A stretch of DNA of 64,000 nt, from positions 346,956 to 410,955 of the forward strand of contig CAVWDM010000013.1 of assembly GCA_963753755.1 (NCBI GenBank). Direction: 5' to 3'. The position numbers were made by a program, and so were the translations under genes. Positions 1-8,777 of this stretch are shown here, piece by piece. The stretch comes from UBA9214 sp963753755 (lineage in GTDB: Bacteria; Pseudomonadota; Gammaproteobacteria; UBA9214). Each line of letters starts with the position of its first letter. The first letter of the stretch is position 1. The notes below the pieces were generated by a model. The model did not search any database. It was not told the origin of the DNA and worked only from the letters and a program-made list of their open reading frames with translations.

Positions 1-210
1 CACTACACGCGGCCGGAAGAGACTCAAGGGTTGCGGGTGCCGGAGGTATTGCTTGGCGGTAACCATGCGGATATCAGGCGCTGGCGCCACAAGCAGGCGC
101 TGGGAAGGACCTGGCAAAGGCGGCCGGAGCTGCTCGACGCCATGCAGTTGAACGAAGAGCAGCAGGGATTGCTAAACGAATTTATTAGTGAACACGAGTC
201 GGGTAATTGA
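1..210 (+). CDS. trmD: tRNA (guanine-N1)-methyltransferase TrmD, C-terminal end
   Basis: This is the last 69 codons of TrmD, the cytoplasmic SAM-dependent enzyme that makes m1G37 in tRNAs and so prevents frameshifting. The start lies outside the window. Seen: HYTRPEE, then VLLGGNHADIRRWR and LGRTWQRRPELL, which are the conserved C-terminal blocks of TrmD, in frame 1 from the first base to a TGA. The next gene is rplS, as expected for the widespread rpsP-rimM-trmD-rplS operon. The fragment shows no odd feature. Confidence 0.93.
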   Translation, partial: HYTRPEETQGLRVPEVLLGGNHADIRRWRHKQALGRTWQRRPELLDAMQLNEEQQGLLNEFISEHESGN

Positions 211-248
211 GTGATCAATGGCCCATTATCAGAACCAGAGGATCAGCC

Positions 249-593
249 ATGAGCAACATAATCGCACAGCTTGAACAGGAGCAGATGAAACAGGATATTC
301 CGGAATTCAGTCCGGGAGATACCGTCACCGTACAGGTAAAGGTCAAGGAAGGCACGCGTGAACGATTGCAGGCGTTTGAAGGTGTGGTGATTGCCAAGCG
401 TAACCGTGGCATGAACTCGGCCTTCACCGTGCGCAAGATTTCACACGGCGAGGGGGTTGAGCGTGTCTTCCAGGCACACAGTCCGGCGATTGGCTCCATC
501 AAGGTTAAACGCAGGGGCGATGTACGCCGTGCCAAACTCTACTATCTGCGCGAACTGTCCGGTAAGTCCGCACGCATCAAGGAAAAGCTCTGA
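249..593 (+). CDS. rplS: 50S ribosomal protein L19
   Basis: L19 is a structural protein of the large ribosomal subunit at the 30S-50S interface. The 114-residue product has the family's usual length and blocks (FSPGDTVTV, RLQAFEGVVIAKRNRG, RRAKLYYLRELSGKSARI). The open frame extends upstream to 207, but the ATG at 249 is preferred: AGAGGA lies just upstream and the product then begins MSNIIAQLE like other L19s. It follows trmD by 38 bp and is closed by a strong terminator at 627-658, so it is the last gene of the operon. Confidence 0.97.
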   Translation: MSNIIAQLEQEQMKQDIPEFSPGDTVTVQVKVKEGTRERLQAFEGVVIAKRNRGMNSAFTVRKISHGEGVERVFQAHSPAIGSIKVKRRGDVRRAKLYYLRELSGKSARIKEKL

Positions 594-626
594 TTTGGGC
601 AGGACAGGCAGTTAACGGCTAGAATA

Positions 627-658
627 AACGGGTATCCGCATACGGGTACCCGTTTTTT
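627..658 (+). terminator. Rho-independent terminator of the trmD-rplS operon
   Basis: An 11-bp stem (AACGGGTATCC, 627-637, with GGGTACCCGTT, 644-654, one G-U pair) and a 6-base loop are followed directly by a run of T. It sits about 34 bp after the rplS stop. Confidence 0.9.
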
Positions 659-673
659 TTGGGGGGTATTGCA

Positions 674-1234
674 TTGCCGCAGCTTAGAACAGAAAACCAC
701 TACGATTGTGTGCTGGACTCTCCCCTTGGCCGGCTGGGCATCCGTTACCGGGACAACCGTGTTACCCGGCTCGACTACGTTGACCAGGCAGTTCCGCTAA
801 AGGCGGCAATGAGCGCATTCGGACGGCAGGTCTCGACACAGCTTGAGCAGTTCTTCTTCAATCCTGGGCATCGCTTCACGCTACCCCTGGAGATGCAGGG
901 CACGGCCTTCCAGTGCCGTGTGTGGAGGGCGCTGACGCAGATAGCGGCAGGTGAGACACGCACCTATGGCGAGCTGGCGGCCCGTCTGCACAGTGGTGCC
1001 CGTGCTGTCGGGAATGCCTGCCGCCATAACCCGGTCTCCATCATTGTGCCCTGTCACCGGGTCGTCAGTGCGTCGGGTATCGGCGGCTATTCAGGCCGTA
1101 CTGGTGGTCGCGAGATTCATCGCAAGCAATGGCTGCTGGACCACGAGGTAATCGCCGCTCAGGCCTTGAAAATCAGCCAGAAGCCCCAAACTACCAGTTT
1201 ACGTTCTAGTAAACAGAGGAATTTGCACGCATGA
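674..1234 (+). CDS. ogt: Methylated-DNA--protein-cysteine S-methyltransferase (Ogt/AGT type)
   Basis: A suicide DNA-repair protein that moves the alkyl group from O6-alkylguanine to its own cysteine. The C-terminal domain carries VPCHRVV, with the acceptor Cys in PCHR, plus GAARAVGNA-like (SGARAVGNACRHNP) and GIGGYSGRTGG blocks typical of the family. No ATG precedes the conserved region. The TTG at 674 follows a GGGGGG ribosome-binding stretch and is preferred to the TTG at 659, which lies inside the terminator T run. The product is about 186 residues, with a C-terminal tail of roughly 25 residues that looks lineage-specific. Its stop overlaps the htpG start (ATGA), so the two genes are probably translationally coupled. 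Confidence 0.85.
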   Translation: MPQLRTENHYDCVLDSPLGRLGIRYRDNRVTRLDYVDQAVPLKAAMSAFGRQVSTQLEQFFFNPGHRFTLPLEMQGTAFQCRVWRALTQIAAGETRTYGELAARLHSGARAVGNACRHNPVSIIVPCHRVVSASGIGGYSGRTGGREIHRKQWLLDHEVIAAQALKISQKPQTTSLRSSKQRNLHA

Positions 1235-3120
1235 CGGTCGATAGCCAGAAAGAAACCCTCGAATTTCAAACCGAAGTCAAGCAGCTGCTGCAGCTGATGA
1301 TTCACTCGCTGTATTCCAACAAGGAAATCTTTCTGCGCGAACTGATTTCCAATGCCTCGGATGCCTGCGACAAGCTCCGTTTTGAAGCCCTGGCCAATGA
1401 CACGCTCTACGACGGTGATACCGAGCTGAGTATCCGTGTTGATTTTGACAAGGAGGCGCGCACGGTCACGGTGACCGACACCGGCATCGGTATGACGCGG
1501 GATGATGTCGTTGACAATATCGGCACTATCGCCAAGTCCGGCACGCGCCAGTTTTTCGAATCTCTCACCGGTGACCAGGCAAAGGACAGTCAGTTGATCG
1601 GCCAGTTCGGTGTGGGTTTCTATTCCGCGTTTATCATCGCCGACAAGGTGACGCTGACGACTCGTCGAGCCGGCCTCGGTGCCGAACACGGGGTACGCTG
1701 GAGCTCTGCCGGTGATGGTGAATTCACCCTGGAAACGGTCGAGAAAGCGCGGCGTGGCACCGAAGTGGTGCTGCACCTGCGCGAGGGAGAGGATGAGTTT
1801 CTCGAGAGTTACCGCCTGAAAGGTATTATTCACAAGTATTCAGACCATATACCGCTGTCCATTGAAATGCTCGCCGATGCGGAAGAGGGGAAGGAGGCGG
1901 AATACGAGGCGGTCAACAAGGCATCGGCCCTGTGGACGCGGCCGCGAAATGAAGTGAGTGACGAGGAATACAAGGAATTCTACAAGCACGTGGCTCATGA
2001 CTTTGAGGACCCGATTAAATGGGTGCACAGTCATGTAGAAGGCAACCAGTCCTACAAGACGCTGTTCTACATCCCGTCGCGTGCCCCCTTTGATCTGTAT
2101 GACAGGGACAGCCGCCACGGCATCAAGCTGTATGTGCGCCGTGTTTTTATCATGGACGACGCCGAGCAGCTGATGCCTTACTATCTGCGGTTCGTGCGCG
2201 GACTGGTTGATTCTGATGACCTGCCGCTGAACGTGTCCCGTGAGATTCTGCAGCACAACAAGCTGATCGATACCATCCGTTCCGGCTCCGTCAAGAAGGT
2301 ACTGGGTCTGCTGGAATCTGTAGCGAAGGATGAGCCGGACCTATACAAGGATTTCTGGAAGCAGTTTGGCAAGGTGCTCAAGGAAGGGCCCGGCGAGGAT
2401 TTTGCCAATCGGGAACGCATTGCCGGTTTGCTGCGTTTCTCAACCACGGAGAGCGACAGCGAGGAGCAGACGGTTTCGCTGGATGACTATATTGCCCGCA
2501 TGAAGGAGGGGCAGGACGCCATCTATTATGTCACCGCTGACAGCTTCGCGGCCGCAAAGAACAGCCCGCATTTGCAGATATTCCGTCGCAAGGGGATCGA
2601 GGTGCTGCTGTTGTCCGACCGTGTCGATGAATGGCTGGTTTCCCACCTCACCGAGTACCAGGACAAGAAACTGGCGTCCGTTGCCAAGGGGGAGCTGGAC
2701 CTCGACAAGCTGGCTGACGAGGAAGAGAAAAAGAAGGCAGAAGAGATCCGGGACGAATATGCTGATCTCGTCAAGCGCATGCAGCAGGTACTCAAGGAGC
2801 GTGTAAACACGGTGCGAGTCAGTCAGAGACTGACCGACTCGCCATCCTGCCTGGTGATGGGTGAGCATGATATGGCCGTGCACATGCAGCAAATGCTGAA
2901 GCAGGCCGGTCATGACGTGCCGGCCAGCAAACCGGATCTTGAAATCAACCCCGGGCATCTGCTGGTCAGTCGTCTCAAGGATGAGAAAGATGATGCACTC
3001 TTCAGTAGCTGGTCAAATGTGCTGCTGGACCAGGCGATGTTGAGCGAGGGAGGACAGCTGGAAGACCCGGTTGCCTTCGTCAACCGTCTGAACGCTTTGC
3101 TGCAGGAGATGACAAGGTAG
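1231..3120 (+). CDS. htpG: Molecular chaperone HtpG (Hsp90)
   Basis: Cytosolic ATP-dependent Hsp90 chaperone. The 629-residue length is normal. Seen in order: the N-terminal GHKL ATPase with NASDACDKLR, DTGIGMT and the lid segment GQFGVGFYSAF; the middle domain with LYVRRVFI, RGLVDSDDLPLNVSRE and FWKQFG; and a C-terminal dimerisation domain ending in LLQEM. The 4-bp overlap with ogt supports the ATG start. I saw no sigma-32-type promoter upstream, but a weak one could be missed by eye. Confidence 0.97.
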   Translation: MTVDSQKETLEFQTEVKQLLQLMIHSLYSNKEIFLRELISNASDACDKLRFEALANDTLYDGDTELSIRVDFDKEARTVTVTDTGIGMTRDDVVDNIGTIAKSGTRQFFESLTGDQAKDSQLIGQFGVGFYSAFIIADKVTLTTRRAGLGAEHGVRWSSAGDGEFTLETVEKARRGTEVVLHLREGEDEFLESYRLKGIIHKYSDHIPLSIEMLADAEEGKEAEYEAVNKASALWTRPRNEVSDEEYKEFYKHVAHDFEDPIKWVHSHVEGNQSYKTLFYIPSRAPFDLYDRDSRHGIKLYVRRVFIMDDAEQLMPYYLRFVRGLVDSDDLPLNVSREILQHNKLIDTIRSGSVKKVLGLLESVAKDEPDLYKDFWKQFGKVLKEGPGEDFANRERIAGLLRFSTTESDSEEQTVSLDDYIARMKEGQDAIYYVTADSFAAAKNSPHLQIFRRKGIEVLLLSDRVDEWLVSHLTEYQDKKLASVAKGELDLDKLADEEEKKKAEEIRDEYADLVKRMQQVLKERVNTVRVSQRLTDSPSCLVMGEHDMAVHMQQMLKQAGHDVPASKPDLEINPGHLLVSRLKDEKDDALFSSWSNVLLDQAMLSEGGQLEDPVAFVNRLNALLQEMTR

Positions 3121-3254
3121 AGGGTTGATGGCGCTGTAGAGGCGCCATGAGTTCAGGGATGGTGATACGCGGACGCGGTCCGTTCCTGCGGGTGTAAGGT
3201 CACGCGCAGGAGCGCATCGCACGAGCAATTGTATGGCTGATACACGGTATCCCG

Positions 3255-3887
3255 ATGACAAAAAAGCCCGAGTTACTTGCCACCGTTTTTACCGACTATA
3301 TCTGTCCCTTCTGTTATGTCGGTGATATCAGACTTGATCGGCTGCGTGACGACTACGACCTGAAGATCAACTGGTGCTTCCTCGAAATACACCCGCAGAC
3401 CCCGATGGAGGGTATGGCAACCACCGAGCTCGGTTATGACGGCGATCGCTGGCAAACCATGATGGACAACCTGGCGGTCCTGGCCGCGGAGGAGGACATC
3501 ACCTTCCGACCGCATACCTTTACAACCAATTCACACAAGTCCCTGCTACTGGCCGAAGCGGCCAAGGAAGCCGGTGCCGAAATTTTTTATGTATTGCATC
3601 GCCGCCTGTTCGAGGCGTTCTTTACCGAGGGCCAGAACATCGGTGACGAGTCCGTTCTGTCCGTATTGGCACGTGAATCGGGGGTGCCAAATGAAGTGCT
3701 TGCTCGGGCGTGGACAGACGACAGGTATGAACATCGTCTGCAACTATACCTCGCGGCGGCACATGAACTGGATGTGCGTGCGACGCCGACTGTCTTCTTT
3801 GGTGAGAAACACAGAATTGACGGCGCGCTGCCATTGTCAACCTTCAGGCAACTTGCGCAGGCGGGAGCGGTGGTGCAACAGGGCTGA
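3255..3887 (+). CDS. DsbA-family (FrnE-like) thioredoxin-fold oxidoreductase
   Basis: A 210-residue cytoplasmic protein of the DsbA/FrnE (COG2761) family, with no signal peptide. The redox motif CPFC is at residues 17-20 (DYICPFCYVGDIRL), the PxTP-like cis-proline segment is ATPTVFFGEKHRIDGA near residue 178, and the helical insert is typical of the 2-hydroxychromene-2-carboxylate isomerase/FrnE group. Family members are thiol-disulfide oxidoreductases linked to oxidative-stress tolerance; the substrate here is unknown. It stands 134 bp after htpG and 20 bp before hslR, so it is probably cotranscribed with hslR and the Nudix gene. Confidence 0.82.
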   Translation: MTKKPELLATVFTDYICPFCYVGDIRLDRLRDDYDLKINWCFLEIHPQTPMEGMATTELGYDGDRWQTMMDNLAVLAAEEDITFRPHTFTTNSHKSLLLAEAAKEAGAEIFYVLHRRLFEAFFTEGQNIGDESVLSVLARESGVPNEVLARAWTDDRYEHRLQLYLAAAHELDVRATPTVFFGEKHRIDGALPLSTFRQLAQAGAVVQQG

Positions 3888-3907
3888 TCTTTGTTTGCCC
3901 GGAAATT

Positions 3908-4318
3908 ATGAAAAACACTCACGAGAACATCGCTGCCATCCGTGCTGACAAATGGTTATGGGCTGCGCGCTTCTTTAAAACCCGTTCGCTGGCCATGCAG
4001 GCCATTAATGGCGGCAAAGTGCATGTCAATGGTGTGCGTATCAAACCGGCCCGTAAACTGGCCATCGGAGACCAGTTGACCATTACCAGGGGCTGTTACA
4101 GCTTTGCTATTACTGTAGAGGGCTTGTCACAGCAGCGTGGTCCTGCGGATAGCGCACGCAGCCTTTACAGCGAGTCTGTCGAAAGCCAGCAGGCACGCAG
4201 TCACCTGCAGCAGTCGCGCAAGCTGCAAGGTGATGCGACCGGGAAACCGGCGCGGCGCCCCGACAAGCGTGCCCGGCGGCAGATCCACCGCTTCAAGACC
4301 AGCGAGATAAATTCGTAA
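3908..4318 (+). CDS. hslR: Heat-shock protein 15, S4-domain RNA-binding protein
   Basis: HslR (Hsp15) binds free 50S subunits that carry a stalled nascent chain and helps recycle them. The 136-residue product starts with an S4 fold: RADKWLWAARFFKTRSLAMQAINGGKVHVNGVRIKPARKL as separate short blocks. A basic tail (RRPDKRARRQIHRF) is typical of Hsp15. In E. coli the gene is heat-shock induced, and htpG lies just upstream here. The following Nudix gene starts 8 bp after the stop. Confidence 0.88.
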   Translation: MKNTHENIAAIRADKWLWAARFFKTRSLAMQAINGGKVHVNGVRIKPARKLAIGDQLTITRGCYSFAITVEGLSQQRGPADSARSLYSESVESQQARSHLQQSRKLQGDATGKPARRPDKRARRQIHRFKTSEINS

Positions 4319-4325
4319 CACGACG

Positions 4326-4754
4326 ATGAACATCCCGGTCACACCACAGCTTACCGCCGATATCATTATCGAGATGATCGATCGTCCCGGTCGTCCCATC
4401 GTTTTGATCGAGCGAAAATATCCGCCACCCGGCTGGGCCCTGCCCGGCGGTTTTGTTGATGTCGGTGAGACGCTGGAGAATGCCGCAGTCAGGGAAGCAC
4501 GGGAAGAGACCTCGCTGGATGTTACGCTGAAACTGTTGCTGGGCAATTATTCGGATCCCCTGCGGGATTCTCGTGGCCATACCGCCAGTGCTGTCTATAT
4601 CGCAGAGGCGCAGGGCAATCCGCAAGCAGCTGACGATGCCAGGCGTCTGGCGCTGTACGATCCACGCAAGACGCCACCGCTTGCATTTGATCATGAGCGG
4701 ATCATCAGGGACTACCTCTATTATCTGGACACAGGCACTGTTCCCGGTTTGTAA
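4326..4754 (+). CDS. Nudix hydrolase
   Basis: A 142-residue Nudix-fold phosphohydrolase, probably acting on ADP-ribose or a related nucleoside diphosphate derivative; the substrate is inferred only. The Nudix box (consensus GX5EX7REUXEEXGU) appears as GFVDVGE...REAREETSL at about residues 41-63. The Gly near the end of the box is Ser, while the metal-binding REXXEE glutamates are all kept, so activity is likely. It is tightly linked to hslR upstream (8 bp) and may share its transcript. Confidence 0.85.
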   Translation: MNIPVTPQLTADIIIEMIDRPGRPIVLIERKYPPPGWALPGGFVDVGETLENAAVREAREETSLDVTLKLLLGNYSDPLRDSRGHTASAVYIAEAQGNPQAADDARRLALYDPRKTPPLAFDHERIIRDYLYYLDTGTVPGL

Positions 4755-4848
4755 GCGGGGTCGGTTTCGCGGTTGAATAATGGTTTACAAGCTGCTCAGG
4801 CGCTGGCAGTGTTGATAGCCCAACCGGACTCTCAACTGGAGAATTGTG

Positions 4849-5253
4849 ATGACCCATCTATTGCAAAATGATGCGCTTGGTAAACTGATAATCCGACTCA
4901 GTCTTGGTGTGCTTATGTTGTTCCACGGTGTCGCCAAGATAGTGTACCCCGACTCACTCGGTTTTATTCGCTCCATGCTGGAGGGAGCAAACCTGCCGGG
5001 CGCACTTGCTTACGGTGTCTACGTGGGCGAGATCATCGCGCCATTGATGATTCTGCTCGGTATCTATTGTCGGCTTGGCGGGTTCTTTGTCGTTGTCAAT
5101 ATGCTGTTTGCCTTCTGGCTGGCGCATTCGGCTGATATTTTCAGCCTGAGCGATCACGGTGGCTGGGCGCTGGAATTGCAGGGGTTCTATTTGTTCACCG
5201 GCCTGGCACTCATCTTTCTGGGAAGCGGGCGCTACGCGGTTAAGCCGGATTGA
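4849..5253 (+). CDS. DoxX family inner-membrane protein
   Basis: A 134-residue membrane protein of the DoxX/SURF4-like family. Four hydrophobic segments are visible, roughly residues 15-33, 52-70, 75-92 and 108-126, with family blocks RLSLGVLMLFHGVAKI, YVGEIIAPLMILLGIYCR and GWALELQGFYLFTGLALIFLG. A GTG at 4846 precedes the ATG at 4849; the ATG with CTGGAGA upstream is preferred. Members are linked to quinone or sulfur redox chemistry in some bacteria, but no specific role can be given here. Confidence 0.83.
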   Translation: MTHLLQNDALGKLIIRLSLGVLMLFHGVAKIVYPDSLGFIRSMLEGANLPGALAYGVYVGEIIAPLMILLGIYCRLGGFFVVVNMLFAFWLAHSADIFSLSDHGGWALELQGFYLFTGLALIFLGSGRYAVKPD

Positions 5254-5348
5254 AAGGCAACCGGTATCAGCGCGCCTGTTATTTCAGTGCAAAGCCGGTA
5301 AAATTTGCTTTCATTGAAGAGAAGACTAGATAGAGCGAAGGAACAGAC

Positions 5349-6395
5349 ATGCGTCCAGCCCAGTTGCTAACTGTACTTGAACGAGAATTTCAGGCGGCCG
5401 TACATGGTCAACACACACCCGTTATGCTCTGGGGGGCGCCGGGTGTCGGTAAATCACAGATGGTCGCGCAGGTTGCCGAGCATCATGGCATGCCGGTTAT
5501 CGATATACGCCTGTCACAGATGGAGCCGAGCGACCTGCGTGGCATACCGTTCCGGGTTGATGATCGGGTGGATTGGGCTGTGCCCTCCATGTTGCCGAAT
5601 GTCAAACGGCACGGCCAGCAGGGCATCCTGTTCCTCGATGAAATTACCTCGGTTCCACCCAGCGTCTCCGCGGCAGCCTACCAGCTGATTCTCGATCGTC
5701 GACTCGGAGCCTACGAGGTACCGCAAGGCTGGGCTATCTTTGCTGCCGGCAACCGCCAGGGTGACCGCGGTGTAACCTATACCATGCCGGCACCGCTGGC
5801 AAACCGCTTCTCGCATTTCGATGTCGATATCAACCTGGACGACTGGGTCACCTGGGCCTACGCGCATGAAATCGATGAACGCCTGATTGCCTTCTTGCGT
5901 TTTCGACCGGAATTGCTGTTCGAGTTTGATCCGGCACATAACCCGGTAGCCTTTCCGTCACCGCGCTCCTGGGAATTCGCGCATCGCGCACTGCAAAAGT
6001 TCGCTGATGTGCAGGATCTGTTAACCGGTTCCCTGCAGGCCTGTGTGGGCCCGGCTGCCGGCATTGAACTGTCTGCCTTTGTCGAGAACCTCGACAAACT
6101 GCCGGATATCGATGCCATCGTACGCGGCGAGAAGGTCCGGGTGCCGAAGGAAACCGACCTGCAATACGCCGTTGCCGCCGCACTGGTGGGACGTGCCATC
6201 CGTGCGAAGCATGAAGCGCACGCGCATGACACCTTCGGCAATATCCTCGAATTTGCCGGTTGTTTTCCGCAACGCGAGATGGGCGTGATGCTGGTGTCGG
6301 ATATGTACCGTGCCATTGGGCAGGATATCTTTACTGTTCCGCAATTCTCGAAGTGGGCGAATATTGTTGCGGATGTGATGTTGTATGATGGGTGA
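5349..6395 (+). CDS. MoxR-type AAA+ ATPase
   Basis: A 348-residue AAA+ ATPase of the MoxR/AAA_5 class. Walker A is GAPGVGKS at residues 29-36, Walker B is ILFLDE at 93-98, and sensor 1 is GNRQGDRG. Such ATPases typically work as chaperones with a VWA-domain partner, and the next gene (6545-7795) is exactly such a partner. An A-rich stretch with AGCGAAGGA lies before the ATG. A pair of palindromes separates the two genes. The substrate of the pair is unknown. Confidence 0.88.
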   Translation: MRPAQLLTVLEREFQAAVHGQHTPVMLWGAPGVGKSQMVAQVAEHHGMPVIDIRLSQMEPSDLRGIPFRVDDRVDWAVPSMLPNVKRHGQQGILFLDEITSVPPSVSAAAYQLILDRRLGAYEVPQGWAIFAAGNRQGDRGVTYTMPAPLANRFSHFDVDINLDDWVTWAYAHEIDERLIAFLRFRPELLFEFDPAHNPVAFPSPRSWEFAHRALQKFADVQDLLTGSLQACVGPAAGIELSAFVENLDKLPDIDAIVRGEKVRVPKETDLQYAVAAALVGRAIRAKHEAHAHDTFGNILEFAGCFPQREMGVMLVSDMYRAIGQDIFTVPQFSKWANIVADVMLYDG

Positions 6396-6413
6396 GTGTT
6401 TGTCTCAGGTTAA

Positions 6414-6467
6414 GCCCTGAAGGGCGTGATATTTCATTGATTCCTTATTTCGCCCTGCAGGGCGAAA
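6414..6467. repeat. Two consecutive palindromes between the MoxR and VWA genes
   Basis: The first is GCCCTGAAGGGC (6414-6425), a near-perfect palindrome. The second is a perfect 20-bp palindrome with arms TTTCGCCCTG and CAGGGCGAAA (6448-6467). Both share a GCCCTG/CAGGGC core. They lie just after the MoxR stop and before any convincing start of the next gene, so they may be protein-binding sites, a REP-like pair or an RNA hairpin that sets the ratio of the two products. Confidence 0.8.
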
Positions 6468-6544
6468 CCTGTAGATTAATACTGTTTCGCTGCCAGTTGC
6501 ATGCAGGGTCTCGAAGAATTCAGTCGTGCAAAACAAGCTGGATA

Positions 6545-7795
6545 ATGTGGCAAACTACAGCAATGATGGATGAAATCGAAACCAAGCTGTCTGCTGCCTG
6601 CACCCGGCTGATACTGGACCGGCCATTCCTCGGTGCACTGGTGTTGCGTATGCCAATGAAAGCGGCAGATCCGAAGTGGTGCGCCACCATAGGCACCGAT
6701 GCGCGGCATTTCTACTACAACCCCGACTACATCGATAGCCTGTCACTGGAACAGACACAGTTTGCACTGGCGCATGAGGCTCTGCACTGCGCCCTGTCGC
6801 ACTTCGCACGTCGGGAGCATCGCAACGTACAGCGCTGGGATATTGCCTGCGACCTGGCGATCAACCCGATACTGATAAAAGAGGGCATGACCGCGGTTCC
6901 CGGGGCGCTGTATAACATCGGATATGAAGGCATGATGGCCGAAGAGATCTACCCACTGGTCAAGGAAAACGAAGAAGAACAACCGCACGACCAGCACCTG
7001 TACGGCAAGGAAGGCAAATCCACGCAAGCGCCACAGGGTGGTAAGGACGGCAACGACAACCAGCCGGATCAGCAGGACAGTGATAACGAGGCCGGCGCCG
7101 GGGGCAGCGGTGGTGACGAGCTTGAGGCGACGGCGACGGGTGCACCGGAACCGTTGACTGAGGCGGAAAAGGAGCAGTTGTCCATACAATGGCGTCAGCG
7201 CCTCGCGGGAGCGGCACAACAGGCCATGCAGGCCGGCAAGCTGGCCGGGTCTCTGCGGGTGCTGGTTGATCATCTGCTGCAACCGCAGTTGCCATGGCGC
7301 ATGTTGTTGGCGCGTTACATGACGGCTTCCAGCCGCGATGACTACAGTTATATGCGCCCGTCACGCCGCGAGGGCAATGCCATTTTTCCGAGCCTGAGAA
7401 GTTCGCAGACCAACATCGTGGTGGTGCTTGATACCAGCGGCTCTATCAAGCCGCTGGAAATGCAGGAATTTGTCTCCGAGATCGATGCCATCAAGGGACA
7501 GGTACGCGCCCGCATTATGCTGCACGCCTGTGATGCCGCACTCTCCAGCGAGGGGCCCTGGGTGTTCGAGCCATGGGAAGAATTCAAGTTGCCGGCAACG
7601 ATTCGTGGTGGCGGTGGCACCCGTTTTACCCCGATCTTTGAATGGATTGACCAGCAGGGCGAGTCACCGGACCTGCTGGTGTACTTCACCGATGCCGAGG
7701 GTGAATTTCCACCGCCGGAACCCTGTTTTCCGGTTATCTGGCTGGTGAAGGGTCGCGGCAAGGTACCCTGGGGGCAACGGATCCAGTTGAATTGA
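6545..7795 (+). CDS. DUF2201-type putative metallopeptidase with VWA-like domain
   Basis: About 416 residues. The N-terminal domain has HEALHCALSH (residues 77-86 from this start), an HExxHxxxxH zinc-peptidase-like motif, followed by WDIACDLAIN. A low-complexity acidic/Gln linker spans roughly residues 140-210. The C-terminal VWA-like domain has the MIDAS sequence DTSGSI at about 296-301, then GGGGTRFTP and YFTDAEGEF. Start choice is weak: ATGs lie at 6545, 6563 and 6566 and none has a good ribosome site; the frame is open back to 6392 through the palindromes. Known MoxR-VWA pairs insert cofactors or remodel proteins; here the VWA protein may itself be a protease regulated by the ATPase, which is inference. 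Confidence 0.82.
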   Translation: MWQTTAMMDEIETKLSAACTRLILDRPFLGALVLRMPMKAADPKWCATIGTDARHFYYNPDYIDSLSLEQTQFALAHEALHCALSHFARREHRNVQRWDIACDLAINPILIKEGMTAVPGALYNIGYEGMMAEEIYPLVKENEEEQPHDQHLYGKEGKSTQAPQGGKDGNDNQPDQQDSDNEAGAGGSGGDELEATATGAPEPLTEAEKEQLSIQWRQRLAGAAQQAMQAGKLAGSLRVLVDHLLQPQLPWRMLLARYMTASSRDDYSYMRPSRREGNAIFPSLRSSQTNIVVVLDTSGSIKPLEMQEFVSEIDAIKGQVRARIMLHACDAALSSEGPWVFEPWEEFKLPATIRGGGGTRFTPIFEWIDQQGESPDLLVYFTDAEGEFPPPEPCFPVIWLVKGRGKVPWGQRIQLN

Positions 7796-7998
7796 GCGGG
7801 CGTAGCGGACTGCATCGTGTCAGCGCCGATATCGAGGGATTTGCTGCGACCTTGCGGCCATGCAGTCCCGTTCGCACCCGGTGGAGCTGGCCCTGCAAGC
7901 TTGATGTTGTCACTGCTGCCCTGGTTAAGGAAGCGACAGCTGCTGCGGAACAGGGTTTACCGGCTCAGGGTCGTTCAGGGGGCACGGTCATCAGCCGC

Positions 7999-8409
7999 CT
8001 ACTCAATTGAAGCCAGCCCTTCCAGTACCAGGGCACGCGGACTGACGGTACCCAGCAGTGCGCTATCCTTCACCACCAGTACACGCGTCAGGTTCAATGA
8101 AGACATGAGACGTGAGCAATAACGAATGTCCATGTCGGGATCGACGCAGACCGCAGGTTTGGTCATGATCTCATAGACATTCATGCGGCTGGGTGCCCTG
8201 TCTTTCGCCAGTACCAGGCGCGCAATATCAGATACCAGTATCAGACCATAAACGTCGTGCTCGTCCTTTTTGTTGACGACGAGCACGGCAGTTTGCAGAC
8301 GCTTCATCTCGATCAGGGCTTCCATGATGGTCGCCTTGCCATCGATGGTGCCGTAGTCGGTCTTCATGACATCTTTTACAAAGATGCGTTGTTTACTTGT
8401 CATCAACAA
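7999..8409 (-). CDS. CBS-domain protein
   Basis: A 136-residue protein made of two CBS motifs in tandem (first VKDVMKTDYGTIDGKATIMEA, split here as VKDVMKTD and TIMEALIEM; second VYEIMTKPAVCVDPDMDI). Such Bateman modules bind adenine nucleotides and usually act as sensors. No catalytic domain is fused. ATGs at 8409 and 8403 are both possible. It converges with the VWA gene, and the 200 bp between them has no supported gene. Confidence 0.82.
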   Translation of the reverse strand: MLMTSKQRIFVKDVMKTDYGTIDGKATIMEALIEMKRLQTAVLVVNKKDEHDVYGLILVSDIARLVLAKDRAPSRMNVYEIMTKPAVCVDPDMDIRYCSRLMSSLNLTRVLVVKDSALLGTVSPRALVLEGLASIE

Positions 8410-8777
8410 TGTCTCCAGGGTGTGCGTGCCTTGTGCTGAATGCCGCTAGCATAACTGTGTCCGGATCAGGGAAAAAGCCCCGGTTGGAAAATAACCCTCG
8501 CCATCAACGTGGAACAGTTCTGACCGCAGTCCGGCTGCTGCCATACAAGCGGATTTAACGTCTACCCTTATGCATGACTTCAAGTGCAAGATTTCTCGCT
8601 GTATCGTATCTCGCATTCTGTTTGTTCGGCAAATAGCGCTGATTTCCCCACATTTTCTGAGATATTCATAAATACACTCCATCCCCCCATTTATTCAGCT
8701 GACTGGTGTTTTGACGGGTGGGCGCGGATAATACCGCCACATTTTTCATCAGTGCGTTTTTTATAAGGAGAACGATT
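8410..8777. other. Intergenic region between the CBS gene and adk
   Basis: A 368-bp divergent interval that should hold the promoters of both the CBS gene and adk. I see no gene in it. A TTGACG at 8711 and a GATAAT at 8727 are only 10 bp apart, too close for a sigma-70 promoter. The adk ribosome site AAGGAG is at 8765-8770. Confidence 0.5.

Noticed and set aside
3127..3147. Hairpin ATGGCGC...GCGCCAT after htpG
   Set aside because: Seven-bp stem with no T run; not a convincing terminator.
8711..8732. TTGACG...GATAAT promoter before adk
   Set aside because: The spacer is only 10 bp, too short for sigma-70.
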